Assembly (NCBI RefSeq): GCF_027944115.1
Contig: NZ_JAPJZI010000001.1
Span: forward strand, 4,402,001-4,466,000
Source of the DNA: Hoeflea prorocentri
GTDB taxonomy: Bacteria; Pseudomonadota; Alphaproteobacteria; Rhizobiales; Rhizobiaceae
Direction of reading: 5' to 3'
DNA: 64,000 bases
The translations under genes and the position numbers were made by a program. Below, in pieces: positions 56,380 to 64,000 of the stretch. How positions within the stretch are numbered: the first letter of the stretch is position 1; every line of letters starts with the position of its first letter. The notes under the pieces are model-generated. The model worked only from the letters and a program-made list of their open reading frames with translations, did not search any database and had not been told where the DNA came from.

Positions 56380-56487
56380 TATCAGTCCAACAGGGCGTCT
56401 GTTGCGATATTGCTGCCACTCCCCCGAGAGACAATTCGTCGGTGAGTTAAAGCGCCCGATACCCAATCTGTAAAGGGAGCCTGTCCC

Positions 56488-56946
56488 ATGAAGCTGACGG
56501 TGAACGGAATAGACCATGAAGTGGATGTTGAAGAAGACATGCCGCTTTTGTGGGTTCTCAGAGACGAACTGAACATTACCGGCCCCAAATATGGCTGCGG
56601 AATCGCGCAGTGTGGCGCTTGCACGGTCCATGTGGACGGCATGGCGGTTCGGTCATGCCAGTTGCCGGCCGGCGCGGTCGATGGCGAGATCACCACAATC
56701 GAGGGCCTCGGAACGCCGGATGCGCTGCATGCCGTACAAGCAGCCTGGGTGGAGCATCAGGTGGCCCAATGCGGCTATTGCCAGTCAGGCCAGATCATGG
56801 CCGCCGCGTCCTTTCTTGATCTCAATGATGACCCGACCGACGAGGATATCGATCTTGCGATGTCGGCCAATCTTTGCCGCTGCGGAACCTATCCTCGCAT
56901 TCGTAAAGCCGTAAAGACGGCGGCAAAAACGTTGAGGAGTGCCTGA
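56488..56946 (+). CDS. iorA: 2Fe-2S subunit of an isoquinoline 1-oxidoreductase-type molybdenum hydroxylase
   Basis: This 152-aa protein has the two-cluster arrangement of the small subunit of the xanthine oxidase family: a plant-type 2Fe-2S motif [16 protein letters not shown] with a later Cys (VRSC), and a C-terminal [10 protein letters not shown] plus [11 protein letters not shown]. It passes electrons from the molybdenum subunit to an acceptor. The ATG at 56488 lies behind AAAGGGAG. The large subunit gene starts one base after its stop, so the pair is translationally coupled. Family members hydroxylate N-heterocycles or oxidise aldehydes; the gene symbol follows the isoquinoline enzyme and does not fix the substrate. 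Confidence 0.9.
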   Translation: MKLTVNGIDHEVDVEEDMPLLWVLRDELNITGPKYGCGIAQCGACTVHVDGMAVRSCQLPAGAVDGEITTIEGLGTPDALHAVQAAWVEHQVAQCGYCQSGQIMAAASFLDLNDDPTDEDIDLAMSANLCRCGTYPRIRKAVKTAAKTLRSA

Positions 56947-56947
56947 T

Positions 56948-59188
56948 ATGGGACGCGCTGCAACCATTGCCCGCCGGACATTTCTCATCGGCTCCATCGC
57001 GGTCGCCGGGGGCGTTGCCTTCGGGACTTACATGTACCGGCGCCCCGGCGAAAATCCGCTGATGACGGATCTTTCCGCCGACGGGGCGGCCATAACCCCT
57101 TACGTCAGGATCGATGCCGAGGGCGTCACGCTGATCACGCCGCGCACGGATCTTGGACAGGGCGCCTATTCCATGCAGGCGGCGCTGATTGCCGAAGAAC
57201 TCGATATCGAACTGGATCAGGTAAAGGTTGATCCCGGCCGGCCGAGCCCGGCCTATTACAACACCGCCCTGTCTGAAGAAGGTGCGCCTTTCCGTTCGAC
57301 CGATGACAGTTTCATGGCCGAATCGGTGCGCGGTGTCATGGACGTGCTGATGAAGTTCCTCGGCATGCAGGTGACCGGTGGGTCGACATCCGTGCCCGAC
57401 GGCTACAACAAATTGCGTATGGCAGGTGCGGTGGCACGCGAGACGCTCAAGGCGGCCGCCTCGCAGCAGACCGGTGTGCCGGTCAGCCAGCTGAAGACCG
57501 GGAACGGCACTGTGCTCATGCCGGATGGCACGACGCTGACTTATATGGCGCTTGCCCCGGTCGCAGCAAAGATCAAGCCGGTTACCAATGTCGAATTGCG
57601 CGATCCGAGCGAGTGGCGGCTGATCGGTAAGCCGATGCAGCGGCACGACATAGTGGCAAAATCCACCGGAACGCTGCCTTATGGCGTCGATTTCAGGGTC
57701 GACGGAATGGTCTACGCGACGGTCAAACTCAATCCGCGCCAGGGCGGCGCAATGAATGGTTACGATGCCAGTGCCGCTAAAACCATGCGCGGTGTGAAAC
57801 AGATCGTACCGGTCTCGGGCGGCGTCGGCGTTGTCGCCGACAATACCTGGCGGGCTTTCCAGGCCGCCGACGCAATGACCTTTGACTGGGGTGAAGCGCC
57901 CTATCCGGCGGAAATGGATGGCCATTGGGAGGCACTGTCCAATTCCTTCAATGACGATCAGATTGAGGCCCGCAATCGCGACGATGGCGATGTGGAGGCA
58001 GCGCTGGCCGAAGGCGAGGTGATCGCAGCCGAATATCGTGCGCCCTATCTTGCGCACGCTCCGCTTGAGCCGATCAGCGCGATCGTCCGCGTGACTGACG
58101 ACCGGGCGGATGTCTGGACCGGTACGCAGATTCCGAGATTCGTACAGTCGAATGTGGCGCGCATGACCGGACTGGATGCCGAGGATGTTCACATACACGT
58201 CCTTTATGTCGGCGGCAGTTTCGGACACCGTCTTGAGGATGAAGTGGTCAAGCAGGCGGTCGAAATCGCCCGGCAGATGAAAGGCACACCGGTCAAACTG
58301 GTCTATAGCCGCGAAGAGGACATGATCCATGATTTCCCGCGTCAGATTGCGATGGCGCGGGGTCAGGGCACGGTGAAAGACGGCAAGGTCGAGGCCTATG
58401 ATCTCGGCATTGCCATGCCGTCGGTGATCGCCTCGCAAATGGGCCGGCAGAACTTGTCCCTTCCCGGGCCCGATACACAAATCATCGCCGGCGCGTGGGA
58501 TCAGCCCTTTGCCATACCCCACTACCGCATGACGGGTTACCGCGCGCCGGCGCTTGCTCCGATCAGCTCCTGGCGATCGGTCGGTGCATCGTCCAACGGT
58601 TTCTTCCATGACTGTTTCCTCGACGAGCTGATCGTTGCCGCGGGAGCCGATCCGCTGGAAGAGCGCATCCGTCTGATGTGGCACGATAATTCGCGCAAGG
58701 TGCTGGAGGCCGTCGGCGAAATGTCGAACTGGGGCAGCGATCTCGGGCCGAAGAGCGGTCGCGGCGTTGCCTTCTGCATGTCGTTTGGTGTCTCGACCGC
58801 CGAGGTGGTCGAGGTCACCGATACGGACGATGGTATCCGCATCGACAAAGTTTATGTCGCAGCCGAAGTCGGACGGGTAATCGATCCGGTCAACTTCGAC
58901 AATCTCGTCAAGGGCGGCGTGATCTGGGGCCTCGGCCATGCGATGAACTGCGAGATCACCTATTCCGACGGCGTGGCCGAGCAGACCAATTTCCACGCGT
59001 TTGAGGGCATGCGGCTTTACCAGTGTCCGCAGATCGAAGTGCGTGGTCTTGAGAATGGCGAAAAGATTCGCGGGATCGGTGAGCCGCCCGTTCCACCCGC
59101 CGCGCCGGCGCTCGCCAATGCGATTTATGCCGCGACCGGCAAGCGGATTCGTGAAATGCCGTTCAACAAGCATGTCGACTTTGTGTGA
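56948..59188 (+). CDS. iorB: molybdopterin-binding subunit of an isoquinoline 1-oxidoreductase-type hydroxylase
   Basis: This 746-aa protein is the large catalytic subunit. A twin-arginine signal (ARRTFLIGSIAVAGGVAFG) shows export of the folded cofactor-bearing complex to the periplasm. Molybdopterin-binding blocks include TPRTDLGQGAYSMQAALIAE, HAPLEPISAIVRV, GGSFGHRLEDEVVKQA and the C-terminal GIGEPPVPPAAPALANAI, with the catalytic Glu expected in the last. There is no separate FAD subunit gene, as expected for the isoquinoline-type enzymes that donate to cytochrome c. The ATG at 56948 follows GAGGAG; a GTG at 56939 is less likely. A diheme cytochrome gene follows directly. Confidence 0.9.
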   Translation: MGRAATIARRTFLIGSIAVAGGVAFGTYMYRRPGENPLMTDLSADGAAITPYVRIDAEGVTLITPRTDLGQGAYSMQAALIAEELDIELDQVKVDPGRPSPAYYNTALSEEGAPFRSTDDSFMAESVRGVMDVLMKFLGMQVTGGSTSVPDGYNKLRMAGAVARETLKAAASQQTGVPVSQLKTGNGTVLMPDGTTLTYMALAPVAAKIKPVTNVELRDPSEWRLIGKPMQRHDIVAKSTGTLPYGVDFRVDGMVYATVKLNPRQGGAMNGYDASAAKTMRGVKQIVPVSGGVGVVADNTWRAFQAADAMTFDWGEAPYPAEMDGHWEALSNSFNDDQIEARNRDDGDVEAALAEGEVIAAEYRAPYLAHAPLEPISAIVRVTDDRADVWTGTQIPRFVQSNVARMTGLDAEDVHIHVLYVGGSFGHRLEDEVVKQAVEIARQMKGTPVKLVYSREEDMIHDFPRQIAMARGQGTVKDGKVEAYDLGIAMPSVIASQMGRQNLSLPGPDTQIIAGAWDQPFAIPHYRMTGYRAPALAPISSWRSVGASSNGFFHDCFLDELIVAAGADPLEERIRLMWHDNSRKVLEAVGEMSNWGSDLGPKSGRGVAFCMSFGVSTAEVVEVTDTDDGIRIDKVYVAAEVGRVIDPVNFDNLVKGGVIWGLGHAMNCEITYSDGVAEQTNFHAFEGMRLYQCPQIEVRGLENGEKIRGIGEPPVPPAAPALANAIYAATGKRIREMPFNKHVDFV

Positions 59189-59198
59189 GGGCGCTATC

Positions 59199-59834
59199 GT
59201 GAAGACATCTGCACTTGCCGCCATCTGGCTTGCGGCCTTCGGTTCGGTGGCTTTGGCGGCCGAGCCGGTCGGAACGGACCGGGTTCTCAATGAATTTGCC
59301 GAAGGGTCCGTATCCTTCGAAGAGGGGCTGGCGAACTGGCAGCTCTTTTATGACGTTGCCTCGCATCCGCGCTGCTCGAACTGTCATGTCGGCGCGGACA
59401 ACCGGCCCATGTGGTCGGGACCGAGTTACGGGCGCACGCGGCCTCACGGTATGAACATCAATGCGGGCGAGAGTCGGATCGGCGCCGAAACATTGCTCTG
59501 CTCGACATGCCACACCGATGTGGAGGGTATGGCCTCGGCTTCGAATGACAGACCACATGCGGCGCCGCGGGTTTCCATGACCTGGCAGCTTGCACCGGTA
59601 GAGGCCGAATGGTTCGGCAAGTCGTCTGCCTATGTCTGCGAGCAGCTCAAGGACCCGGAACGCAACGGCAACCGCACAATCAAGGAGGTTGCGGCACATC
59701 TCGATCACGACCTTATCCTGCACTGGGCCTGGGAGCCCGGAGGCAATCGCGAACCCGCGCCGCATTCATTGCAGGCAACCATGGATGCGTTGATGAAGTG
59801 GGCGGCGGCGGGAACGCCGTGCCCGACCGAGTAA
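59199..59834 (+). CDS. secreted diheme cytochrome c, likely electron acceptor of the molybdenum hydroxylase
   Basis: This 211-aa protein has a signal peptide (ALAAIWLAAFGSVALAA) and two heme-attachment motifs, CSNCH and CSTCH, separated by about 45 residues. No third CxxCH is present. Histidines and methionines that could serve as distal ligands occur (MNINAG, HAAPRVSM). The start is a GTG at 59199 behind GAGG, 10 bp after the large subunit stop, so it is in the same operon. In related aldehyde and isoquinoline oxidoreductases a cytochrome c takes electrons to the respiratory chain; that role is inferred from position. Confidence 0.85.
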   Translation: MKTSALAAIWLAAFGSVALAAEPVGTDRVLNEFAEGSVSFEEGLANWQLFYDVASHPRCSNCHVGADNRPMWSGPSYGRTRPHGMNINAGESRIGAETLLCSTCHTDVEGMASASNDRPHAAPRVSMTWQLAPVEAEWFGKSSAYVCEQLKDPERNGNRTIKEVAAHLDHDLILHWAWEPGGNREPAPHSLQATMDALMKWAAAGTPCPTE

Positions 59835-59850
59835 GCCGGAGGACTGCTCT

Positions 59851-60192
59851 GTGGATGCGTTTGCGAAGGGTTTGAAACTTGCCGGCCAGCTGCTTGTAGT
59901 CAGTGGATTGCTGCACTTTCTTGCATGGACCATTGACGGCTGGAGCGATGAAACGGTCCGGCACATCCCGTTCGGCGCGGCTTACATTGTTTTGGGCGCA
60001 GCCTTAATCTACCGGATCCGCTGGATCCGGTATCTTGCATTCATCATTACCCTGATCGGCGCATTGAGCGCTTATATGACGGCCGGCCCCTTCAGTGCAT
60101 CAGCGTGGCTGACATGGCTATTCATTGCCTTTGATCTTGTCATCCTTGCCCTTATCGCCATCAGTATCTGGCGGGGCCAGCAGCCGGCCTAA
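59851..60192 (+). CDS. small integral membrane protein, four predicted segments
   Basis: This 113-aa protein is almost entirely hydrophobic, with about four membrane segments (LAGQLLVVSGLLHFLAWTI, FGAAYIVLGAALIY, LAFIITLIGALSAYMT, LTWLFIAFDLVILALIAIS). The start is a GTG at 59851 with GGAGGA upstream, 16 bp after the cytochrome stop, suggesting the same operon. No family was recognised. It could anchor or assist the cytochrome, but nothing in the sequence shows this. Its last four bases overlap the convergent DUF3096 gene. Confidence 0.75.
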   Translation: MDAFAKGLKLAGQLLVVSGLLHFLAWTIDGWSDETVRHIPFGAAYIVLGAALIYRIRWIRYLAFIITLIGALSAYMTAGPFSASAWLTWLFIAFDLVILALIAISIWRGQQPA

Positions 60193-60341
60193 CCTGCAAA
60201 GATGTTCGGCCAAAGGCCCAGAACGCCAAACAAGATCAGGTAAAAGGCCACCACATAGTTCAGGATGCGCGGGGCGATCAGGATCAGTATGCCCGCGATC
60301 AGTGCGATCAGCGGCTGCATAGTGACGACATTGATTTCCAT
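60189..60341 (-). CDS. DUF3096 small membrane protein
   Basis: This 50-aa protein matches DUF3096, a tiny membrane protein family, through PLIALIAGILILIAPRILNY followed by VVAFYLILFGVLGLWP. The ATG at 60341 is supported by GAGGAG upstream; a longer reading from 60395 would add a charged stretch not found in the family. The stop overlaps the end of the convergent membrane-protein gene by four bases. The function is unknown. Confidence 0.8.
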   Translation of the reverse strand: MEINVVTMQPLIALIAGILILIAPRILNYVVAFYLILFGVLGLWPNIFAG

Positions 60342-60513
60342 AGCCCATTCTCCTCGGTTTGTTTTATCCGGTCGAAGCGACCGGACCCGGCCCAACCAAC
60401 GCGGCCAGAGGACAGCTTAATGGTACCTGAAGCGGGCGAATGACGGAATCGGGCGGTGCCGGCAATCCCCACCAAATGCCTCCGGTCATCGCAACAGCGT
60501 CCCTTGGAGACCT

Positions 60514-60858
60514 CTAGTCGAATGGAGCGAGTGCCGATTGCGCCTTCTTTGTCAGGCTCTTGCGCACCAGCCTGTAGGAGTTCTCAAGGCGGTAGCGAAG
60601 CTCGTCCTCGTCGGTTTCCCAGGGCAGGTTGATCCACGACCGATGAAAATAGGGTGCCTTTACGCCGACATTTGCATCAATCAGCATCTGTGCCGTTTCA
60701 ATGCTGTCGGTCTTGACCGAGACGCCCGGGATCTTTGCGCCGATGCAGGCGAACATCTTGCCGCCGATCTTCCAGGCATCGTGGCCGCCGCCCCATGGGT
60801 CGGAAACCTCGGCGCCGGGGAAGCGTTTGCAGATGGCGTTGACGCGGTCTCTGCTCAT
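60514..60858 (-). CDS. MmcQ/YjbR family protein
   Basis: This 114-aa cytoplasmic protein matches the MmcQ/YjbR (CyaY-like fold) family. It begins with a short helix and the family block FPGAEVSDPWGGGHDAWKIG, then KMFACIGAKIPGVSVKTD, and a C-terminal helical DEDELRYRLENSYRLVRKSL. Members are described as DNA-binding-like, but the biological role is not known. It stands alone between the DUF3096 gene and an AraC-type regulator, on the same strand as both. Confidence 0.88.
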   Translation of the reverse strand: MSRDRVNAICKRFPGAEVSDPWGGGHDAWKIGGKMFACIGAKIPGVSVKTDSIETAQMLIDANVGVKAPYFHRSWINLPWETDEDELRYRLENSYRLVRKSLTKKAQSALAPFD

Positions 60859-60938
60859 GCCTTTATCTCCCGAATCTTGTGGTCTGATTTTCCATCAAAT
60901 GAAGGGCGGAGCCAACCCTTGGCACCGACCTTCCGTCA

Positions 60939-61775
60939 CTATCTGCCTTGCGTCTTCCTGAATGCGCTCGGAGACTGCCCGGCAATGCGGCGAAAATCCC
61001 GGCTGAAATGATAGGGGTCCGGATATCCGCAGCGTGCCGCAATGGGTGCGATACGGTCCTGCGTCTCGACAAGATACCGCTTTGCCGCGGTGATGCGCTC
61101 CCGCCGCAACCAGTCGACCGGCGATGTACCTGTGGCGACCCGAAATCGCCGGTGCAATTGCGAAGGGCTGAGCTCAGCGAGTTCAGCCATATCGGAAATG
61201 CGCCAATTGCGCTTAAGGTCGGACCGGATACGGCGCATCGCAAGGTCAATGGCGCTTTCGGGCGGCTCTTCGCCGACGCCGGCCCGCAGTTGGGTGAAGC
61301 AGGCAACCAGTTGCGAGACCACCAGATTGTTTTGCGCATCCATATCCGTTGCCGTTTGCTGCAGCCGGGCAATGACGGCCTCGAACTGTGTTGCGGTTTC
61401 TGCGGCATTGTCGGGCCGGACAACCGGATTTGCCCGCGCCCGGGTGAAGTCGAATATCCTGTCGAGGCCGTATCCGCGCACGCCCATCCACAAAAACAAC
61501 CAGTCCCTGAGGCCCGGCGCGCAGCAATGGGCATAAACGCCCGATGTATCCAGCCAGGTTAAAGACCCCGCCGTCGCTGAAAACACGCGGTTCCCGACCT
61601 CGAGATGGCCGGTTCCGTCCAGTGTCAGAATAAGGACATGCTGGTTGAACCGGCGCCTTATGGGCGCTTCGTCCGGGGCCGCCCGTGTCCTGCCGGCGGC
61701 CACGACCTGATAGGGGAAAGCCTCAGCGCGGCGCCCGGGCGTGTAGAAGTAGATGTCCTCGTTGCGTCTCAGCAT
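60939..61775 (-). CDS. AraC family transcriptional regulator
   Basis: This 278-aa regulator has an N-terminal cupin-like sensor region (HVLILTLDGTGHLEVGNRVF) and a C-terminal pair of helix-turn-helix motifs: WRISDMAELAELSPSQLHRR and RIAPIAARCGYPDPYHFSRD, ending FRRIAGQSPSAFRK. It is divergent from the yjjI-yjjW pair with 208 bp between, so it probably controls it, in response to an unknown small molecule. The intergenic region contains direct and inverted repeats suitable for AraC-type binding. Confidence 0.9.
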   Translation of the reverse strand: MLRRNEDIYFYTPGRRAEAFPYQVVAAGRTRAAPDEAPIRRRFNQHVLILTLDGTGHLEVGNRVFSATAGSLTWLDTSGVYAHCCAPGLRDWLFLWMGVRGYGLDRIFDFTRARANPVVRPDNAAETATQFEAVIARLQQTATDMDAQNNLVVSQLVACFTQLRAGVGEEPPESAIDLAMRRIRSDLKRNWRISDMAELAELSPSQLHRRFRVATGTSPVDWLRRERITAAKRYLVETQDRIAPIAARCGYPDPYHFSRDFRRIAGQSPSAFRKTQGR

Positions 61776-61807
61776 CGGGTCTCAGCGCTGAATCAATGAT
61801 GCGATTA

Positions 61808-61927
61808 TTATCCATCATATTGCGATTTTGGTCCATTCCAAAACGTCTTTGTCCCGCGTTACAATGCACTCATGGCCATATACGCTCGAAATCGTCGCCC
61901 GCAAATGACGCTGAATTTATCCATCAT
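61808..61927. promoter_or_regulatory. candidate AraC-type operator region upstream of yjjI
   Basis: An 11-bp direct repeat TTATCCATCAT occurs at 61808-61818 and 61917-61927, 109 bp apart, close to ten helical turns. Between them a perfect inverted repeat TTTTGG-N6-CCAAAA lies at 61826-61843. Spaced direct repeats are typical of AraC-family sites that can form DNA loops. Confidence 0.5.
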
Positions 61928-61983
61928 CATTAACGCTGGCGACGGGTATCGAGCAAGTCAGGCGAATGTGGGAGAGCGTGGAT

Positions 61984-63519
61984 ATGACACAGATTGACCC
62001 GGCATTGCGCGATATCGTCAACGATCCGGCATTGAACCCGTCCCAGAAAGCCCATCAGTTGGCGGTTGCCGCCGAAAACATGCTGGATTATCCGGCTCTT
62101 GATGCGGAGACCCGAAAGGCACTCGACGAGCGGGTCATCTGCGACATGTATGAGGGACACGCGCCCTATAAGCCGCGCTACGTTCTGCCCGACTACTCGG
62201 TTGTCCTGAAATCCGGCAGCGAATGGCTGGAACTGCCGGTGCCCAAGACGCTGGACGAGGCAGTCAACACGCTGATGATCGCCTATCACCATGTTCCCTC
62301 GGTGACTGGCATACCGGTCTATATCGGGCAACTGGACGATTTGCTGCTGCCCTTTACGGAAGGCGTGTCGGACGAGGCGCTCTACACAAAGATCAAGCTG
62401 TTCTGGCGCTATCTCGACCGGGTGCTTCCCGACGCCTTCATGCATGCCAATATCGGCCCGAGCGACAATCGGGTGGCGCGGGCCATATTGCGCGTCGATG
62501 CGGAACTCAAGCAGGTGGCGCCGAACCTGACATTCCTTTACGACCCGCAGATCAGCAGCGAGAGCATTCTGGCCGAGGCCGCTGCCAATATCGTTGCCTG
62601 TTCGAAACCGCATGTTGCTCATCACCCGACCCATGCGGCGGTGTTCGACGATCGGGGTTATGGCATAGTGAGCTGCTATAATGCGCTGCCGCTTGCTGGC
62701 GGGGCTTCAACGCTGACCCGGATCAACCTGCGCGAAGTGGCGATGCGGGCGCGCAATGTGGAAGACTTCCTGAATGAGATGCTTCCCCACTACGTATCGC
62801 TCAATTTCCGCCTCATCCGCAGCCGCGTCGACTACCTCTTCAATCAGTCCGGCTTCTTCGGCAGCTTCCTGGTTGATGAGGGGTGGATTGCGCGGGACCG
62901 GTTTACTGCAATGTTCGGCATCTTTGCCATGGCCGAAGCGGTCAACCTGCTGCAGGACAAAGCCGGGCTGGCCGGTCGTTACGGCCTGGATGACGATGCC
63001 AATACGCTCGGCTACCGTATCTCGGCGCGCCTTGCGGAGCTGGTCGAGGCGGAACCGCTGGAAAATGTCTGGCGTGGCCGTGCCATGCTGCACGCGCAGG
63101 CCGGCCTCAGCAACGACAGCAACGCGACGCCGGGGGTTCGTATCCCCTATGGAAGCGAGCCGGATCCCGTCAGTCATGTCAAAGCGCTGGCGCCCCACCA
63201 CTGCTACTATCCGTCCGGCATCAGCGAAATCCTGACGCTGGACGAGACGGTCAAGGCCAATCCGGAAGCGGTTCTGCAACTGTGCAAGGGTGCGCTGGCA
63301 AGCGGTTTTAGAGAATTTACCGCCAATGTCGACAGCAACGACCTGGTGCGGGTGACGGGATACATGGTTCGCCTGTCGGATGTGGCGCGCCACAATGACA
63401 ATCAGGGCTCGCGTATCAACACAACCGGGCTCGGTGCAGAGGCTGCCAATGTCACCGGCATCCTTGATCGCAAACCGCGGGTGGTCGCAAATGAACGTCT
63501 CACAGGCGAACGTCAGTAA
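61984..63519 (+). CDS. yjjI: YjjI family glycyl-radical enzyme
   Basis: This 511-aa protein matches the YjjI family, a short relative of pyruvate formate-lyase. The C-terminal glycyl-radical motif is RVTGYMVRL, with Gly459, and a likely active-site cysteine is Cys231 in GIVSCYNALPLAGG. The YjjI substrate is not established. Such enzymes work only without oxygen and need a radical SAM activase, which is encoded by the overlapping next gene. The ATG at 61984 follows GGGAG; an upstream in-frame codon at 61966 adds six residues. The family is best known from enterobacteria, so its presence in this genome points to an anaerobic or microaerobic phase. Confidence 0.9.
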   Translation: MTQIDPALRDIVNDPALNPSQKAHQLAVAAENMLDYPALDAETRKALDERVICDMYEGHAPYKPRYVLPDYSVVLKSGSEWLELPVPKTLDEAVNTLMIAYHHVPSVTGIPVYIGQLDDLLLPFTEGVSDEALYTKIKLFWRYLDRVLPDAFMHANIGPSDNRVARAILRVDAELKQVAPNLTFLYDPQISSESILAEAAANIVACSKPHVAHHPTHAAVFDDRGYGIVSCYNALPLAGGASTLTRINLREVAMRARNVEDFLNEMLPHYVSLNFRLIRSRVDYLFNQSGFFGSFLVDEGWIARDRFTAMFGIFAMAEAVNLLQDKAGLAGRYGLDDDANTLGYRISARLAELVEAEPLENVWRGRAMLHAQAGLSNDSNATPGVRIPYGSEPDPVSHVKALAPHHCYYPSGISEILTLDETVKANPEAVLQLCKGALASGFREFTANVDSNDLVRVTGYMVRLSDVARHNDNQGSRINTTGLGAEAANVTGILDRKPRVVANERLTGERQ

Positions 63520-64000
63520 GGTCCTGACCTGGTCCTGTGTAGACGGGCCGGGCAACAGGCTCGTCCTGTTCCTGCAAGGGTGCAATTTTGCCTGTCCGGG
63601 ATGTCACAATCCCCATACGGTCGGACAATGCAATCATTGCGGCGACTGTATCGCCGCCTGCCACAGCAAGGCCCTGTCTTTGAAGGACGGGCGGATCGCT
63701 TTTGATGCCGATGCCTGCGATGCGTGTGACGCCTGCCTCGATGCCTGCCCGATCAGCGCCAATCCGATGGTCCGAACCATGGGTGTCGGAGACGTGCTTC
63801 AATTGTTGCGTGATCACCGGCCGTTCCTGAGCGGCATCACGGTCTCCGGCGGTGAGGCGACGCTGCAGGCAAAATTCATTATCAACCTCTTCGGGGCTAT
63901 GCAAGACGATCCCGAGCTTGCTGGGCTTAGCCGTTTTATCGACACCAACGGGCACCTCGGCCCGAAAATGTGGGACCGGCTTTTGCCGGTGACCGATGGC
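63491..64000 (+). CDS. yjjW: YjjW family glycyl-radical enzyme activase, cut by the right edge
   Basis: The first 170 residues are present. The radical SAM cluster motif CxxxCxxC is C31-NFA-C35-PG-C38, followed by two ferredoxin-like 4Fe-4S motifs: CNHCGDCIAAC (47-57) and CDACDACLDACP (76-87). VSGGEATLQ is the SAM-binding GGE motif. This set matches YjjW, which would generate the glycyl radical on YjjI. The ATG at 63491 lies 29 bp inside the end of yjjI, so the two are translationally coupled. The C-terminal part lies beyond the window. Confidence 0.9.
   Translation, partial: MNVSQANVSKVLTWSCVDGPGNRLVLFLQGCNFACPGCHNPHTVGQCNHCGDCIAACHSKALSLKDGRIAFDADACDACDACLDACPISANPMVRTMGVGDVLQLLRDHRPFLSGITVSGGEATLQAKFIINLFGAMQDDPELAGLSRFIDTNGHLGPKMWDRLLPVTDG

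Noticed and set aside
1-64000. tRNA, rRNA, CRISPR array, prophage or intact insertion sequence
   Set aside because: No cloverleaf, rRNA, regularly spaced repeat, integrase or transposase sequence was recognised by reading; a covariance-model search was not possible.

Overview
The window looks like a chromosomal segment of an alphaproteobacterium of the order Hyphomicrobiales (Rhizobiaceae/Phyllobacteriaceae-like). Supporting evidence is the giant GDH180-type glutamate dehydrogenase, the conserved order purH / heparinase-like / rsmB / htpX / DUF1674, the cell-cycle regulator TrcR (DUF1013) divergent from acs, a DUF1674 SDHAF4 homologue, and an imuA-imuB-dnaE2 mutasome preceded by an alphaproteobacterial LexA box of the form GAAC-N7-GAAC. 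This is a placement by gene content, not by a marker-gene search. No rRNA, tRNA, CRISPR array, prophage or intact insertion sequence was recognised.

Layout. 0-12.8 kb is housekeeping: an AhpD-like gene cut by the left edge, GDH180, an MFS transporter, purH, a heparinase II/III-like protein, rsmB, htpX and a DUF1674 protein. 13-16.4 kb holds two tandem paralogous TadG-like von Willebrand A membrane proteins with no other tad genes. 16.5-22 kb has cfa and acs converging on a palindrome that contains both stop codons, then trcR and an SDR. 22-24.6 kb is a cheW-chemoreceptor pair. 24.8-27 kb has a P-loop ATPase and an AbgT transporter. 27.1-32.9 kb is the LexA-controlled imuA-imuB-dnaE2 cassette, followed by a spacer bounded by a perfect 16-bp inverted repeat. 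33-41 kb is metabolic and miscellaneous: a DUF454 membrane protein, a PLP decarboxylase, a sugar isomerase-like protein, an aldo/keto reductase, a thioredoxin-reductase-like flavoprotein, and a large secreted protein with internal repeats.

41-51.4 kb is the most unusual part. A Crp/Fnr-type regulator is divergent from a three-gene set. That set is a cytoplasmic subtilisin-like peptidase, a 280-aa protein whose pattern recalls DyP-like ferredoxin-fold domains, and a 1264-aa protein fusing a DyP-type heme peroxidase to a cytochrome P450. The intergenic region holds a perfect CRP-type site, TGTGA-N6-TCACA. A large class III nucleotide cyclase-AAA-TPR protein converges on the set from the other side. 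Together they could form a cAMP-linked peroxide/P450 oxidation module; that joint function is inference.

51.8-55.6 kb has a second chemoreceptor and an AT-richer secreted alpha/beta hydrolase. 55.8-60.3 kb has a TetR regulator divergent from an isoquinoline-1-oxidoreductase-type molybdenum hydroxylase (2Fe-2S subunit, Tat-exported Mo subunit, diheme cytochrome c). 60.5-64 kb has a YjbR protein and an AraC regulator divergent from a YjjI glycyl-radical enzyme and its YjjW activase, the latter cut by the right edge.
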